Shown here piece by piece: positions 34,360-42,412 of a stretch of 59,561 bases of DNA. This DNA comes from Streptomyces mangrovisoli (lineage in GTDB: Bacteria; Actinomycetota; Actinomycetes; Streptomycetales; Streptomycetaceae), in NCBI RefSeq assembly GCF_000974985.2, contig NZ_LAVA02000080.1, positions 1 to 59,561 on the forward strand. Reading direction: 5' to 3'. The notes beneath the pieces were generated by a model. It saw only the letters and a list, made by a program, of their open reading frames with translations, did no database searches and had not been told where the DNA came from. Both the position numbers and the translations under genes were made by a program. Every line of letters begins with the position of its first letter. Positions within the stretch are counted from its first letter, which is position 1.

Positions 34360-35265
34360 TTACTTGAAGTAGTGGCCCTCTTCGAGGTCCGCCAGCAGGC
34401 CGGGGCGGGTCGGCTCCCAGTCCAGCAGTTCCCGGGTGGCGATGCTGGTCGCCGGTGCGTCCAGGGAGAGCGGACCGGCCAGCCACGTGAAGTGCGCGGC
34501 CGCGTCCTCGGGCGCCACGGAGGTCACCGGCACGCCCAGCCGGCGGCCGATCACCTCGGCGACCTCGCGGAGCGGGACGCCGTCCTCCGCGCAGCCGTGC
34601 AGGACCGTGCCCGCGGGGGCCTTCTCCACCGCCAGGTGGAACAGCCGGGCCGCGTCGAGGCGGTGCACGGCGGGCCAGCGGTTGGCTCCGTCGCCGATGT
34701 GGGCCGAGACGCCCTTCGCGCGGGCGGTGGCGACCAGCGTCGCCATGAAGCCGTTGTCCCCCTCGCCGTGGCAGGTCGGGGAGAGCCGTACGACCGAGGC
34801 CCGCACCCCGCGCGAGGCGAGGGCGAGCACCGCCTCGGCGGTGGCCGCGCGGCCGGACATGGGGGAACCGTCGACCGCGGGCATGTCCTGCTCGGTCGCG
34901 GTCTGCCCCGGCTTGAGGCCGAGCAGGCCGGAGGCGATCACCAGCGGCCGGTCGGACCCGGCCAGTACCTCGCCGAAGGTGTCGACGGCGCGGCGATCGG
35001 CGTCGACGGCCCCCTGGAAGTCGCCGCTGAAGGCGATGTCGTGCTTGAACGCGAGATGGATCACGCCGTCCGAGGCGGCGGCGGTGTCGCGGAGCACGTC
35101 GAGCTCGTCGATGGTGCCGCGGACGACGTCGGCCCCGGCGGCGCCGAGAGCGGACGCGGAGGCGTCGGAGCGGGCGAGTCCGACCACGTGGTGCCCCGCG
35201 CCGATGAGCTCGGGAACGACGGCGGAACCGAGCCAGCCGGAGGCGCCGGTCACGAAGATGCGCAT
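34360..35265 (-). CDS. SDR family NAD(P)-dependent epimerase/reductase
   Basis: 301-residue extended/atypical SDR. Rossmann start MRIFVTGASGWLGSAVVPEL binds NAD(P). The usual YxxxK is not in its standard place; the protein reads ASGLLGLKPGQTATEQD where active-site Ser/Tyr/Lys normally fall, as in other members of the SDR_a type. ATG 35265. Divergent from a TetR regulator with two operator-like dyads between them. Likely an inducible reductase; substrate unknown. Confidence 0.92.
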   Translation of the reverse strand: MRIFVTGASGWLGSAVVPELIGAGHHVVGLARSDASASALGAAGADVVRGTIDELDVLRDTAAASDGVIHLAFKHDIAFSGDFQGAVDADRRAVDTFGEVLAGSDRPLVIASGLLGLKPGQTATEQDMPAVDGSPMSGRAATAEAVLALASRGVRASVVRLSPTCHGEGDNGFMATLVATARAKGVSAHIGDGANRWPAVHRLDAARLFHLAVEKAPAGTVLHGCAEDGVPLREVAEVIGRRLGVPVTSVAPEDAAAHFTWLAGPLSLDAPATSIATRELLDWEPTRPGLLADLEEGHYFK

Positions 35266-35286
35266 GGGAGTGCCCCAAACCTGTTG

Positions 35287-35303
35287 ATGTCAGTGACTGT
35301 CAT
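35287..35303. promoter_or_regulatory. TetR operator candidate 1
   Basis: ATGTCAGTGACTGTCAT, an imperfect dyad. An almost identical copy starts 31 bp downstream. Confidence 0.65.
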
Positions 35304-35317
35304 AGACGCTAGCACTG

Positions 35318-35334
35318 ATGTCAGTGGCTGTCAT
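35318..35334. promoter_or_regulatory. TetR operator candidate 2
   Basis: ATGTCAGTGGCTGTCAT, one base different from copy 1. It ends just before TACTAT (35339-35344), a -10-like box that finishes seven bases before the TetR ATG, so TetR mRNA may be leaderless and autorepressed. Confidence 0.65.
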
Positions 35335-35350
35335 CACGTACTATCGGCGC

Positions 35351-35917
35351 ATGGGAAGGTGGGAGCCGAACACGCGGGAACGCCTGGCGAAGGCGGCGCT
35401 CGAGCTGTACAGCGAGCGCGGCTACGAGCAGGCGACGGTTGCGGAGATCGCCGGGCGCGCCGGTCTCACCGAGCGGACCTACTTCCGGCACTACGCCGAC
35501 AAGCGCGAAGTGCTCTTCGACGGTTCGCCCGTCCTGCAGAAGCTGTTCGTCGACGCAGTCGAGGGGATGCCGGCCGGTGCCGCGCCGATCGACGCGGTCG
35601 CGGCCGGGCTGGACGCCGTCTCCGCGATGTTCGCCGACCGGCGTGCGTTCGCCCGGCAGCGGCAGGCCGTGATCGTCGCGAACGCGGAGCTCCAGGAACG
35701 CGAACTGATCAAACTCGCCTCCCTCGCGGCCGCGGTCGCCGGTGCGCTGCGGTCACGGGGGGTGGCCGAGCCGGCCGCCAGCCTGACGGCCGAGGCGGGG
35801 ATCGCCGTCTTCAAGGTCGGCTTCGAGCGCTGGATCGCGGCGGGCGAGGAACGGCCGATGGAGTTGCTGATGCGTCAGTCGCTGGACGAGCTGAAGGCCG
35901 TGACCGCGGGCGCCTGA
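35351..35917 (+). CDS. TetR family regulator
   Basis: 188-residue repressor. N-terminal HTH: RLAKAALELYSERGYEQATV, then AEIAGRAGLTERTYFRHYAD. The C-terminal ligand domain is helical. ATG 35351 is chosen over an upstream ATG that falls inside the operator. No ribosome site is seen, in keeping with a leaderless message. It probably represses the divergent SDR gene and itself; the inducer is unknown. Confidence 0.93.
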   Translation: MGRWEPNTRERLAKAALELYSERGYEQATVAEIAGRAGLTERTYFRHYADKREVLFDGSPVLQKLFVDAVEGMPAGAAPIDAVAAGLDAVSAMFADRRAFARQRQAVIVANAELQERELIKLASLAAAVAGALRSRGVAEPAASLTAEAGIAVFKVGFERWIAAGEERPMELLMRQSLDELKAVTAGA

Positions 35918-36340
35918 TCGTGCGTGTTGTCAATCATTGGCGCCGTCATCGGCGTGTCGCCCGTTCGTGGCTGCGCGCCGTCCCCCGTTCGGACCTGCGA
36001 ATGTTACTCACTTTCGGGTGAGCGCCCTGGTCCTGTCGGAGTGCCGAGGGTCCCGGTGGAGTCTCCTGAGTCGGGTAAGTCCGGTGTTTTTCAACGCCCT
36101 TGGGGATCAATATGACACAAACATGTTCTTTCATTCGATAAATGGACATTGCACGCTACTGTCACAGGAATCTGTGCAATCTGTAATGCCCTTCGCATGT
36201 CTCACACATCGTGGCGATTCGGAGCGGCAGGGTGTGCGTGTGCGGTCGACCGGCCGCTCACCAGCACAACGCATCCGGTCAGCACAGGGTTTCTCTGCCC
36301 TGGTCCGGCCGGGTGTGCGCACCCGCGAAGGGATACCCCT
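35918..36340. promoter_or_regulatory. Long AT-richer leader of the lamin-tail protein gene
   Basis: No gene seen. 36080-36200 is markedly lower in GC than the rest of the window (for example GATCAATATGACACAAACATG). It contains an inverted repeat ATTGCAC (36148-36154) / GTGCAAT (36174-36180) around 19 bases, and a near-palindrome GGTGTGCGCACC (36312-36323). A long regulated 5' leader or a riboswitch-like element is possible, but I recognise no known class. Confidence 0.5.
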
Positions 36341-37327
36341 GTGTCCGTTTCTTCATCCGTCCGCCGTCTGACCGCCGCCGGCATCGTGGTCGCCGCCGCC
36401 ATGGGGGCCTCGGCACTGCCCGCTTCTGCCGCCGACCACTCCACCCGCCAGTTCACCGCGGTCTCCATCTCGGCGGTGCAGCACGCGGGCCGGGGCGACC
36501 ACAACCGCTCCAACACCGTGCTGAACCAGGAGTGGGTGGATGTCACGAACCACACGCGGCAGGCGGTGAGCCTCTCCGGCTGGACGCTGTCGGACCGGGA
36601 CGGTCACAGCTACACCTTCCGGCATGTGTGGCTGGGCGCCGGCGCCAAGGTCCGCGTGCACACCGGCGTCGGCACTGACACCAGCCGCAACCTGTACGAG
36701 GGCCGCCGTGTCCAGGTCTGGGACGACGTCGACACCGCGACCCTGCGCAACGACCACGGGCGCCTGGTCGACAGCGTCTCGTGGGGCCGCGACCACCGCG
36801 ACGACCGCCGCCACGGTGACGACCGGCGTCACGGTGACGACCGTCGCCACGACCCGCGCCACGACAACCGTCGTCACGACGACGACCGCCGTCACGACAA
36901 CGGCCGCCGCCACGATGACGACCGCCGTCACGACGACGGTCGCCGCCAGGACGACAACCGTCGCCACGACGGTGCCCAGGGCCACGGCAACCTGCCGGGC
37001 CGCGGTGGCGTCCAGGGCCACCCGGGCTCGCAGAACCAGGGCGGTAACCACCAGGGTGGCAACCAGCAGGGTGGCAACAACCAGGGTGGCAACAACCAGG
37101 GTGGTAACCACCAGGGCGGCAACCAGCAGGGTGGCCAGAACCAGGGTGGCAACAACCAGGGTGGCAACAACCAGGGTGGCAACAACCAGGGCGGCCAGAA
37201 CCAGGGCGGCCAGAACCAGGGTGGTAACCACCAGGGCGGCAACCAGCAGGGCGGCCAGAACCAGGGCGGTAACAACCAGGGCGGCAACAACCAGGGCGGC
37301 CAGAACCACGGTCACCCGGTTCGCTGA
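36341..37327 (+). CDS. Secreted lamin-tail-domain protein with charged and NQGG repeat tail
   Basis: 328-residue exported protein. Signal peptide (VRRLTAAGIVVAAAMGASAL, cut after ASA), then a lamin-tail domain (NQEWVDVTNHTRQAVSLSGW, SYTFRHVWLGAGAKVRVHTG). Two low-complexity blocks follow: an Arg/His/Asp block (DDRRH units, about residues 148-210) and about 20 units of NQGG(N/Q)(H/Q/N) to the end. No wall-sorting signal. GTG 36341 has AAGGGA. The tail may bind metal or polysaccharide. A strong hairpin follows the gene. Confidence 0.88.
   Translation: MSVSSSVRRLTAAGIVVAAAMGASALPASAADHSTRQFTAVSISAVQHAGRGDHNRSNTVLNQEWVDVTNHTRQAVSLSGWTLSDRDGHSYTFRHVWLGAGAKVRVHTGVGTDTSRNLYEGRRVQVWDDVDTATLRNDHGRLVDSVSWGRDHRDDRRHGDDRRHGDDRRHDPRHDNRRHDDDRRHDNGRRHDDDRRHDDGRRQDDNRRHDGAQGHGNLPGRGGVQGHPGSQNQGGNHQGGNQQGGNNQGGNNQGGNHQGGNQQGGQNQGGNNQGGNNQGGNNQGGQNQGGQNQGGNHQGGNQQGGQNQGGNNQGGNNQGGQNHGHPVR
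36787..37312 (+). repeat. Low-complexity coding repeats of the lamin-tail protein
   Basis: 36787-36975 repeats CGTCACGACGAC-like units encoding RRHDD. 37030-37312 repeats 12- and 15-bp units AACCAGGGTGGC / CAGAACCAGGGCGGC encoding NQGGN. Confidence 0.9.
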
Positions 37328-37372
37328 CCGGCGCCCGGCCGTGACCTCGGCCCGCTGACGCCACACCTACGG

Positions 37373-37406
37373 GGTGGGCCGCCTTCGGCACTGGAGGCGG
37401 CCCACC
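37373..37406 (+). terminator. Terminator after the lamin-tail gene
   Basis: Perfect 11-bp arms GGTGGGCCGCC / GGCGGCCCACC with a 12-base loop, followed by TCTTTC. Good intrinsic terminator; it can also serve the convergent small gene at 37423. Confidence 0.88.
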
Positions 37407-37422
37407 TCTTTCGCATGGCTGC

Positions 37423-37647
37423 TCAGGGCGCGGGGCACCACGTCTGGAGCAGCCGGAAGAACGACTCCTCGTTGCCGGTCAGGCCCGCGGCCGCCAGCGC
37501 CTGCTCGGTCTCCGCGAGGACGGCGGGCGGCACCACGGGTGGTCGATCGCCCGGCGGCCCGTCGAACGCGGCGCGGACGGTGTGCAGCAGCCGCAGATAC
37601 GCCTGTACGGCGGCCCGTTCACGGTCGGTCATCACGGCTGTCGGCAT
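37423..37647 (-). CDS. Small conserved-looking protein, unknown function
   Basis: 74-residue helical protein (TDRERAAVQAYLRLLHTVRA, then VLAETEQALAAAGLTGNEES) with a single Cys near the end (QTWCPAP). ATG 37647 lies nine bases after GGGGAG; an ATG three codons upstream touches that site. Codon use and third-position GC look coding. I do not recognise the family. Confidence 0.7.
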   Translation of the reverse strand: MPTAVMTDRERAAVQAYLRLLHTVRAAFDGPPGDRPPVVPPAVLAETEQALAAAGLTGNEESFFRLLQTWCPAP

Positions 37648-37874
37648 GGCGTGCATCTCCCCGCTGGGTGTCGACGGTCACGCGGCTCCGCCCCCGTGGC
37701 GGCCCCGCCCCTCCAGCTTGCCTGCCGCCACTGACAATCCCGTTTCCCTCCGCCGTCGTTCGCCCGCGTAGCGGAAGGGAAACCTCACGGAAACCCCCTG
37801 GCACACGAGGTGCCTACGCTGGAGCGGAGGGCATTCGGCCGCCGCCTCGCGGCCGGCCGGACGGGAGGCGAGTC
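37648..37874. promoter_or_regulatory. Divergent intergenic region with a small dyad
   Basis: GGCAC-ACGAG-GTGCC (37800-37814) is a perfect 5-bp dyad followed by TACGCT, a possible -10 for the hydrolase gene. Two GGAAACC phrases precede it. No gene is visible. Confidence 0.4.
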
Positions 37875-38924
37875 GTGGTGGACGCCCGGCGCCGGCCACC
37901 GGCGCGCACCGTACGGCTGCGCCCGGTGCGCAAGGACGAACTGGCATTGCAGTACCGCGTCGTGCACGGCTACCGGCGGGCCTTCCGCATGGCGGGATCC
38001 GGCCCGGTGCTGGTGCTCATCCACGGCATCGGCGACTCCTCCGCCACCTGGGCGGAACTGATCCCGGACCTCGCCCGCACCCACACCGTGATCGCGCCCG
38101 ACCTGCTGGGCCACGGCGCCTCCGACAAGCCCCGCGCCGACTACTCCGTCGCGGCCTACGCCAACGGGGTACGCGATCTGCTCACCACCCTGGGCGTCGA
38201 GTCGGCGACGCTGGTCGGGCACTCGCTCGGCGGGGGAGTGGCGATGCAGTTCGCCTACCAGTTCCCCGAGCGCACCGAGCGGCTCATCCTGGTCAGCGCG
38301 GGCGGGGTGGGGAGCGAGGTCAACCCGATGCTCCGCCTGGTCTCGCTGCCCGGCGCGCACCTGATGCTCTCCACCCTGCGGCTGCCGGGGATGCGGCTCC
38401 AGGTCGGCCTCGCGGTGCACCTGCTCAAGATGCTCGACACGGATCTCGGGCAGGACGCCCCCGAGCTGCTGACGCTGGTGGACGCCCTGCCGGACGACAC
38501 CTCGCGGTACGCCTTCATCCGCACGCTGCGGGCCGTGGTCGACTGGCGCGGCCAGGTGGTGACCATGCTCGACCGCTGTTATCTCACCCAGGGGATGCCC
38601 ACGATGCTGCTGTGGGGCGACCGGGACAGCGTGGTGCCGGTGCGGCACGCGTACGGCGCCCATGCGGCGATGCCCGGCAGCAGGCTGGAGATCTTCGAGG
38701 GCGCAGGGCACTTCCCGTACCACTCCGACCCGGCGCGCTTCCTGTCCCTGATCGAGGAGTTCACCTCGACCACGTCTCCCGCCGACTGGAGCCGCGAGCA
38801 CTGGCGTGAGCTGCTCGTCGAGGGCCGGCCGGCGGTCGAGGGCGCGGGGGGCCGGGCGGACCTGGCCCGAACGCAGGCGCTGGAGAGCGACTTGAGAGAG
38901 GCGAGCGAACGCAGCGCCACTTGA
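37875..38924 (+). CDS. Alpha/beta hydrolase
   Basis: 349-residue hydrolase. Oxyanion motif VLIHGIGDSSATW, nucleophile elbow GHSLGGG (Ser about residue 121), acid in LLWGDRDSVVP and catalytic His in EGAGHFPYHSDP. GTG 37875 follows GGGAGG; another GTG is the next codon. A basic N-terminal 25 residues and an acidic 40-residue C-terminus surround the normal fold. Substrate unknown. Confidence 0.92.
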   Translation: MVDARRRPPARTVRLRPVRKDELALQYRVVHGYRRAFRMAGSGPVLVLIHGIGDSSATWAELIPDLARTHTVIAPDLLGHGASDKPRADYSVAAYANGVRDLLTTLGVESATLVGHSLGGGVAMQFAYQFPERTERLILVSAGGVGSEVNPMLRLVSLPGAHLMLSTLRLPGMRLQVGLAVHLLKMLDTDLGQDAPELLTLVDALPDDTSRYAFIRTLRAVVDWRGQVVTMLDRCYLTQGMPTMLLWGDRDSVVPVRHAYGAHAAMPGSRLEIFEGAGHFPYHSDPARFLSLIEEFTSTTSPADWSREHWRELLVEGRPAVEGAGGRADLARTQALESDLREASERSAT

Positions 38925-39048
38925 AACACCGCCGCCCAGGCGGAAGTTCAGCCCCAAGCACCCGAACGCGCCCCCGCCCTCGCACCTGAACGCGCACCTG
39001 AACGCGCACGCGAGCGCGCATCCGAGCCCGCACCCGAACTCCCCAGGA

Positions 39049-39705
39049 TCACGACTCGGGTCGCTTGACGCTCTCCAGGAGCATGTCCAGCCATTCGGCG
39101 ACCTTGTCGCGGTGCTGGTCGGTGGGCAACTGCGCGGCGCGCCAGGCGATTCCGCGCACCCCGTGGTCCTGGAGCAACTTCTCCAGCGGGTCGTCGGCCG
39201 GCTGTGTGGCCTCCCGCTCCCGGTCGGCGAGCTTCTGCAGCAGCTCCTGCTCGGTGTGCTGGAGGGCGCCCGCGAGCGCCTCGGGGTCTTCCGCGGTCAG
39301 GAAGCCCGCGTGCACCCGGAAGAACCGCTGAAGGGCGTCGCAGTGCTCCATGGTGGGCCGTCGGTCGCCGTTGATGAGCGCGCCGGCCTGCTGCCGTGAC
39401 ATGCCCGCCCCGTCGGCGATCTCCTGCTGGGTGTACCGGCGTCCGTTGGCCTTCAGCCGGGTGCGCCGCAGCAGGTCCAGGCGTTGCAGGAAACGGGACT
39501 GCACATCGGGCTCGCCCGCCGGGCGGCCGCTGAGCAGGGCGCGCACCACGGGCTCGGGCACCCCGCAGGCGACGGACAGCCTGCCGACGTCGAAGACCTC
39601 CGCGTGCGGGACGCCGAGCCGGTCGGCGAGTGCGGTGACGCGGGCGACGACGGCAGGCAGCAGAGCGGTCGCCGCGGCGCCCGGTATCTCGAAGCCATCC
39701 GTCAC
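39049..39705 (-). CDS. XRE family HTH regulator, domain-split partner of the MmyB-like gene
   Basis: 218-residue protein. A first helical region (about 1-60) is followed by an XRE HTH in residues 70-140 (RYTQQEIADGAGMSRQQAGAL, GDRRPTMEHCDALQRFFRV) and a helical C-terminus. GTG 39705 has AGGAGA seven bases before it. It lacks the MmyB ligand domain normally fused to HTHs of this kind, but the divergent gene encodes just such a domain. Confidence 0.88.
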   Translation of the reverse strand: MTDGFEIPGAAATALLPAVVARVTALADRLGVPHAEVFDVGRLSVACGVPEPVVRALLSGRPAGEPDVQSRFLQRLDLLRRTRLKANGRRYTQQEIADGAGMSRQQAGALINGDRRPTMEHCDALQRFFRVHAGFLTAEDPEALAGALQHTEQELLQKLADREREATQPADDPLEKLLQDHGVRGIAWRAAQLPTDQHRDKVAEWLDMLLESVKRPES

Positions 39706-39852
39706 CGCCAGATCTCCTACGTCTCTCACAGGCCTCTCACAAGCGGTTGCCGTGAACTTCCCGGAGAGTAGCGGTTGGTTCGAACTCACATCCAGGTCTC
39801 GCCACAACTGTGGCCAATTTCAGCCGTCAACCAGTGTGAAATGCCACGATAG

Positions 39853-39882
39853 TTGACACCGCTCGTACCGGGGCCGCAGGAT
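39853..39882 (+). promoter_or_regulatory. Promoter of the MmyB-like gene
   Basis: TTGACA (39853-39858), 18 bases, CAGGAT (39877-39882), 47 bases before ATG 39929. A good match to the Streptomyces housekeeping pattern. Confidence 0.6.
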
Positions 39883-39928
39883 CAAGACGCCGCGCGAAGG
39901 CCGCAGAGGCAAGAGGGGTGACCTCCCG

Positions 39929-40603
39929 ATGGCATATCAGGCAGGTGGGCAGCGGTCCGTACCGCGGCCCGTCCCCCAGGGCCTCGAGGCCCAGGCGTAT
40001 CTCCAGGACTACGCCACGTTCCTCGACGCCGTCCCCTTTCCCTCGGTCGTGGTCGACCACCGCTGGGACGTGGTCCTGACCAACAACGCGTTCGAGACAC
40101 TTTTCCGCGGTATCGGCGGCCATGCCACGGCCATGCCGGGTGACAACTTCCTCCGGTTCGTCCTGTTCCATCCGGAAGCGGACACCGTCCTCGGTGACCA
40201 CGAGGCGAGCTGGTGCCTGCCGATGCTCGCGGACTTCCGGGCCGCCCTGGAACGCATGGGCCACGACCACGAACTCCAGGCGATCCGCCGGGAGATCGCG
40301 CAGGACCCCCTGATGGACGCCGCCTTCCGGCAGGGCCTGCCGCACTGGATCCGGGCGGTCGGTGAGGCGGCCGTCGAGCACGACGGGGCGCTCCGCCCGC
40401 TGCTCCACCCCGACCCGCGCTGGGGCGCCACCGACTGCCGCGTCGTCGAGGAGACCCCCAAGACCCTTCAGGACATGGGCTACACCCGGCTGACGCTGGT
40501 TCTGCGGGAGAACCGCCGGGGCGCCGCCGCGCCGCGCAGACCGGGCCGCTCGGTCCGGCGCACGGCCGGTCATCTCAGCGTCGTCCCCACGCGGGAGACC
40601 TAG
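39929..40603 (+). CDS. Stand-alone MmyB-like ligand-binding domain protein
   Basis: 224 residues. The PAS-like MmyB core: FPSVVVDHRWDVVLTNNAF (strand-helix start), NFLRFVLFHPEA, DFRAALERMGHD and ending TLVLRENR with a basic tail. Normally this domain is C-terminal to an XRE HTH in one protein; here no HTH is present. ATG 39929 after GAGGGG. MmyB domains sense a small, possibly lipid-like ligand; this one may act on the divergent XRE protein. Confidence 0.85.
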   Translation: MAYQAGGQRSVPRPVPQGLEAQAYLQDYATFLDAVPFPSVVVDHRWDVVLTNNAFETLFRGIGGHATAMPGDNFLRFVLFHPEADTVLGDHEASWCLPMLADFRAALERMGHDHELQAIRREIAQDPLMDAAFRQGLPHWIRAVGEAAVEHDGALRPLLHPDPRWGATDCRVVEETPKTLQDMGYTRLTLVLRENRRGAAAPRRPGRSVRRTAGHLSVVPTRET

Positions 40604-40651
40604 GGTCCGGCTCCGTCGGCGTTCAGGTCGCCGACGGCGCCGGACTCCTCC

Positions 40652-40763
40652 GCGGGCCGGTGAGGCCCTTTCGCGCAGTTCCCCGCGCCCCTTTCGGGCC
40701 GCGGCTGCGAGGTGCCCCTGAAAGGGGCGCGGGGAACTGCGCGCTCAGCCCCCACCGGCCCGC
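40652..40763. repeat. Nested palindromic intergenic element, copy 1
   Basis: Inner perfect 23-bp arms (40673-40695 and 40720-40742, starting GCGCAGTTCCCC) and outer arms GCGGGCCGGTG / CACCGGCCCGC give a two-tier hairpin. Copy 2 is at 52706. Placed between convergent genes, it can act as terminator. Confidence 0.9.
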
Positions 40764-40802
40764 ACCCGACGGACGTCACCACCCCGCGGCGGCCCCAGGG
40801 CT

Positions 40803-41633
40803 TCAGTGTCCGTCCACCACGAGGACCAGCGGGACACGCCGGCACGGCACCAGTCGCAGCCCCCCGGCCGCGACCGGCCGACCGCCCTCCAGGACGGCCT
40901 GGAAATCGGTTCCCTTGGTGAGGGATCCGGCCAGACGGGCCGGGTCGGCGGAGGCGGCCACCCGCCCGCGCGCGTTCACCAGCCGCGCGGGGCCGGGCAG
41001 TTCGCGCAGCAGCGGCAGCACCGCGCCCTCGAAGTGCCGTAGGTACACATCGGCCGCGGCCACCCCGGCGAACCGGCCCGCGACGGCGACGGGTGCCGAC
41101 AGCGTGAGGCTGTACTCGTCGGAGCAGAGGTAGTCGACGTACGGTCCGGCCACCGCCCGCCGCCCGGTGTCCCGGGGCAGCGCGAACCAGTCCCAGTGCG
41201 TGTAGTCCGAGTACGCCGACTGCGCGGGGTCGAGGTCGAGCAGCAGCGGGCGTACGCCGCCGTCGGCGGTGCTCTGCCACCACTCCAGCCAGGCCGGTAC
41301 GTCCGTCAGCAGTCCCGGCGCGGCGACGAAGCCCACGCCGCTGACCAACTCGTCGCGCGTCAGGCGCAGATGGAGCCCGGGGCGCAGTGCGGCGAGGTCC
41401 GCGGTGGCGGGGCGGCGGCCTTCCGCGGCCACCCGGGCCAGCAGTGCGGCGGTGTCGGCGCGGGTCTGCGCGACGGCGTCGAACACGGCCTCGAGCCAGC
41501 CGTCGACGAGGGCCACGACCCGCTGCTCGCGCGAGGTTCCGACCGTGGCCGGAGCCGTGCCGCCCCCGTCCGCCGAGGCGTCCCGCGGCGGCGCCGTGGC
41601 CGCCGTACCGACGAGGCCGGGGCTGCTGCTCAT
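40803..41633 (-). CDS. Soluble Cache-domain protein
   Basis: 276 residues without signal peptide or membrane helix. A Cache-type sensor fold: LLLDLDPAQSAYSDYTHWDW, GPYVDYLCSDEYSLTLSAPV, FAGVAAADVYLRH and NARGRVAASADP. Cache domains normally sit outside the cell on chemoreceptors or kinases, so a cytoplasmic one is unusual. ATG 41633 follows GGAGGGCGCC. It lies 32 bases after the GntR gene on the same strand, so it is probably co-transcribed and may supply that regulator or the nearby polyamine transporter with a ligand signal. Confidence 0.8.
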   Translation of the reverse strand: MSSSPGLVGTAATAPPRDASADGGGTAPATVGTSREQRVVALVDGWLEAVFDAVAQTRADTAALLARVAAEGRRPATADLAALRPGLHLRLTRDELVSGVGFVAAPGLLTDVPAWLEWWQSTADGGVRPLLLDLDPAQSAYSDYTHWDWFALPRDTGRRAVAGPYVDYLCSDEYSLTLSAPVAVAGRFAGVAAADVYLRHFEGAVLPLLRELPGPARLVNARGRVAASADPARLAGSLTKGTDFQAVLEGGRPVAAGGLRLVPCRRVPLVLVVDGH

Positions 41634-41665
41634 GGCGCCCTCCAGCGGACGGGACCGTACGAGGT

Positions 41666-42412
41666 CTACAGGGTCAGACGCACGGCGACGAGCCGCGCCG
41701 TCGACTCCCGCACGCACTCCTCGGCCAGCGTGCCGGCCGTTGCGTGCGCCCCATCTTGCACCGCCGAGATTACGGACCGGTGACGGTCCGCCACTTCTTC
41801 ACGATGCTCGTCGTCTCCCAGCACCAGGCAGAGCAGTGCGCCGACCTCCGCCTGGAGCGCGACCTGTTCGCGGGTGAGCCGGGCGGACTGCGCGGCCGCC
41901 GCCAGCTCGACGTGGAAGCGGCCGTAGAGCCTGCTGCGGGTGGCCGTGTCGGCGGCCTTCGCGAGCTCCTCGGCGGTGCGCCGCAGCTGTCCGAGGTCGT
42001 CCGGTTCGGTGCGCTCGGCGGCGAGCCGGGCCGCCGCTCCGGACAGTGCGGCCCAGTGGTCGCCGAGGTCGCGCAGCTCCTCGGTGGTCCAGCCGCGCAG
42101 CCGTACCCGCAGCCGTTCGTCGCCCGGCGTCTCGGGCAGCGACACGAAGGAGCCGCCGCCGCGGCCCCGGCGGGTGATCACCAGGCCCTGCTGGCGCAGC
42201 GCCATCAGGGCCTCCCGCAGGGTCACCGTGGACACGCCTAGCTGGCCGGCCAGTTCGCTCTCGCCGGGCAGTTGCTCGCCGTCCGCGAGCAGGCCGAGCT
42301 GGATGGCGTCCGACAGCCGGTGCACGACCGCCTCGACGCGGGCCAGGTTGTCGACCGGCGCGAAGACGGCCCGGCGGGCTCCACCGGCGGTTGGTTGCTT
42401 CACGGTCACCAC
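41666..42412 (-). CDS. GntR family regulator (FadR/FCD type)
   Basis: 248-residue regulator. N-terminal winged helix (DGEQLPGESELAGQLGVSTV, TLREALMALRQQGLV) and a helical FCD-type effector domain with metal-binding-type His residues (YGRFHVELAAAA, RHRSVISAV). Start: several GTGs at 42398-42412; AAGGTGG precedes the last. Divergent from the polyamine-type importer, its likely target. Confidence 0.9.
   Translation of the reverse strand: MVTVKQPTAGGARRAVFAPVDNLARVEAVVHRLSDAIQLGLLADGEQLPGESELAGQLGVSTVTLREALMALRQQGLVITRRGRGGGSFVSLPETPGDERLRVRLRGWTTEELRDLGDHWAALSGAAARLAAERTEPDDLGQLRRTAEELAKAADTATRSRLYGRFHVELAAAAQSARLTREQVALQAEVGALLCLVLGDDEHREEVADRHRSVISAVQDGAHATAGTLAEECVRESTARLVAVRLTL

Noticed and set aside
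35318..35350. Earlier ATG for the TetR protein
   Set aside because: It lies inside the second operator dyad; the HTH starts right after ATG 35351.
37030..37312. Regular short repeats resembling a CRISPR-like array
   Set aside because: Units of 12-15 bp without unique spacers, in frame in a secreted protein.
36353..37366. Minus-strand open frame rich in Val/Ala/Leu that looks like a membrane protein
   Set aside because: It is the antisense of the NQGG and RRHD repeats; hydrophobic codons arise from the complement of AAC/CAG/GGC units.
39049..39705. XRE gene and neighbour as a Scr1/Scr2-type or toxin-antitoxin pair
   Set aside because: The partner is a MmyB-like domain, not DUF397, and the genes are divergent rather than overlapping.
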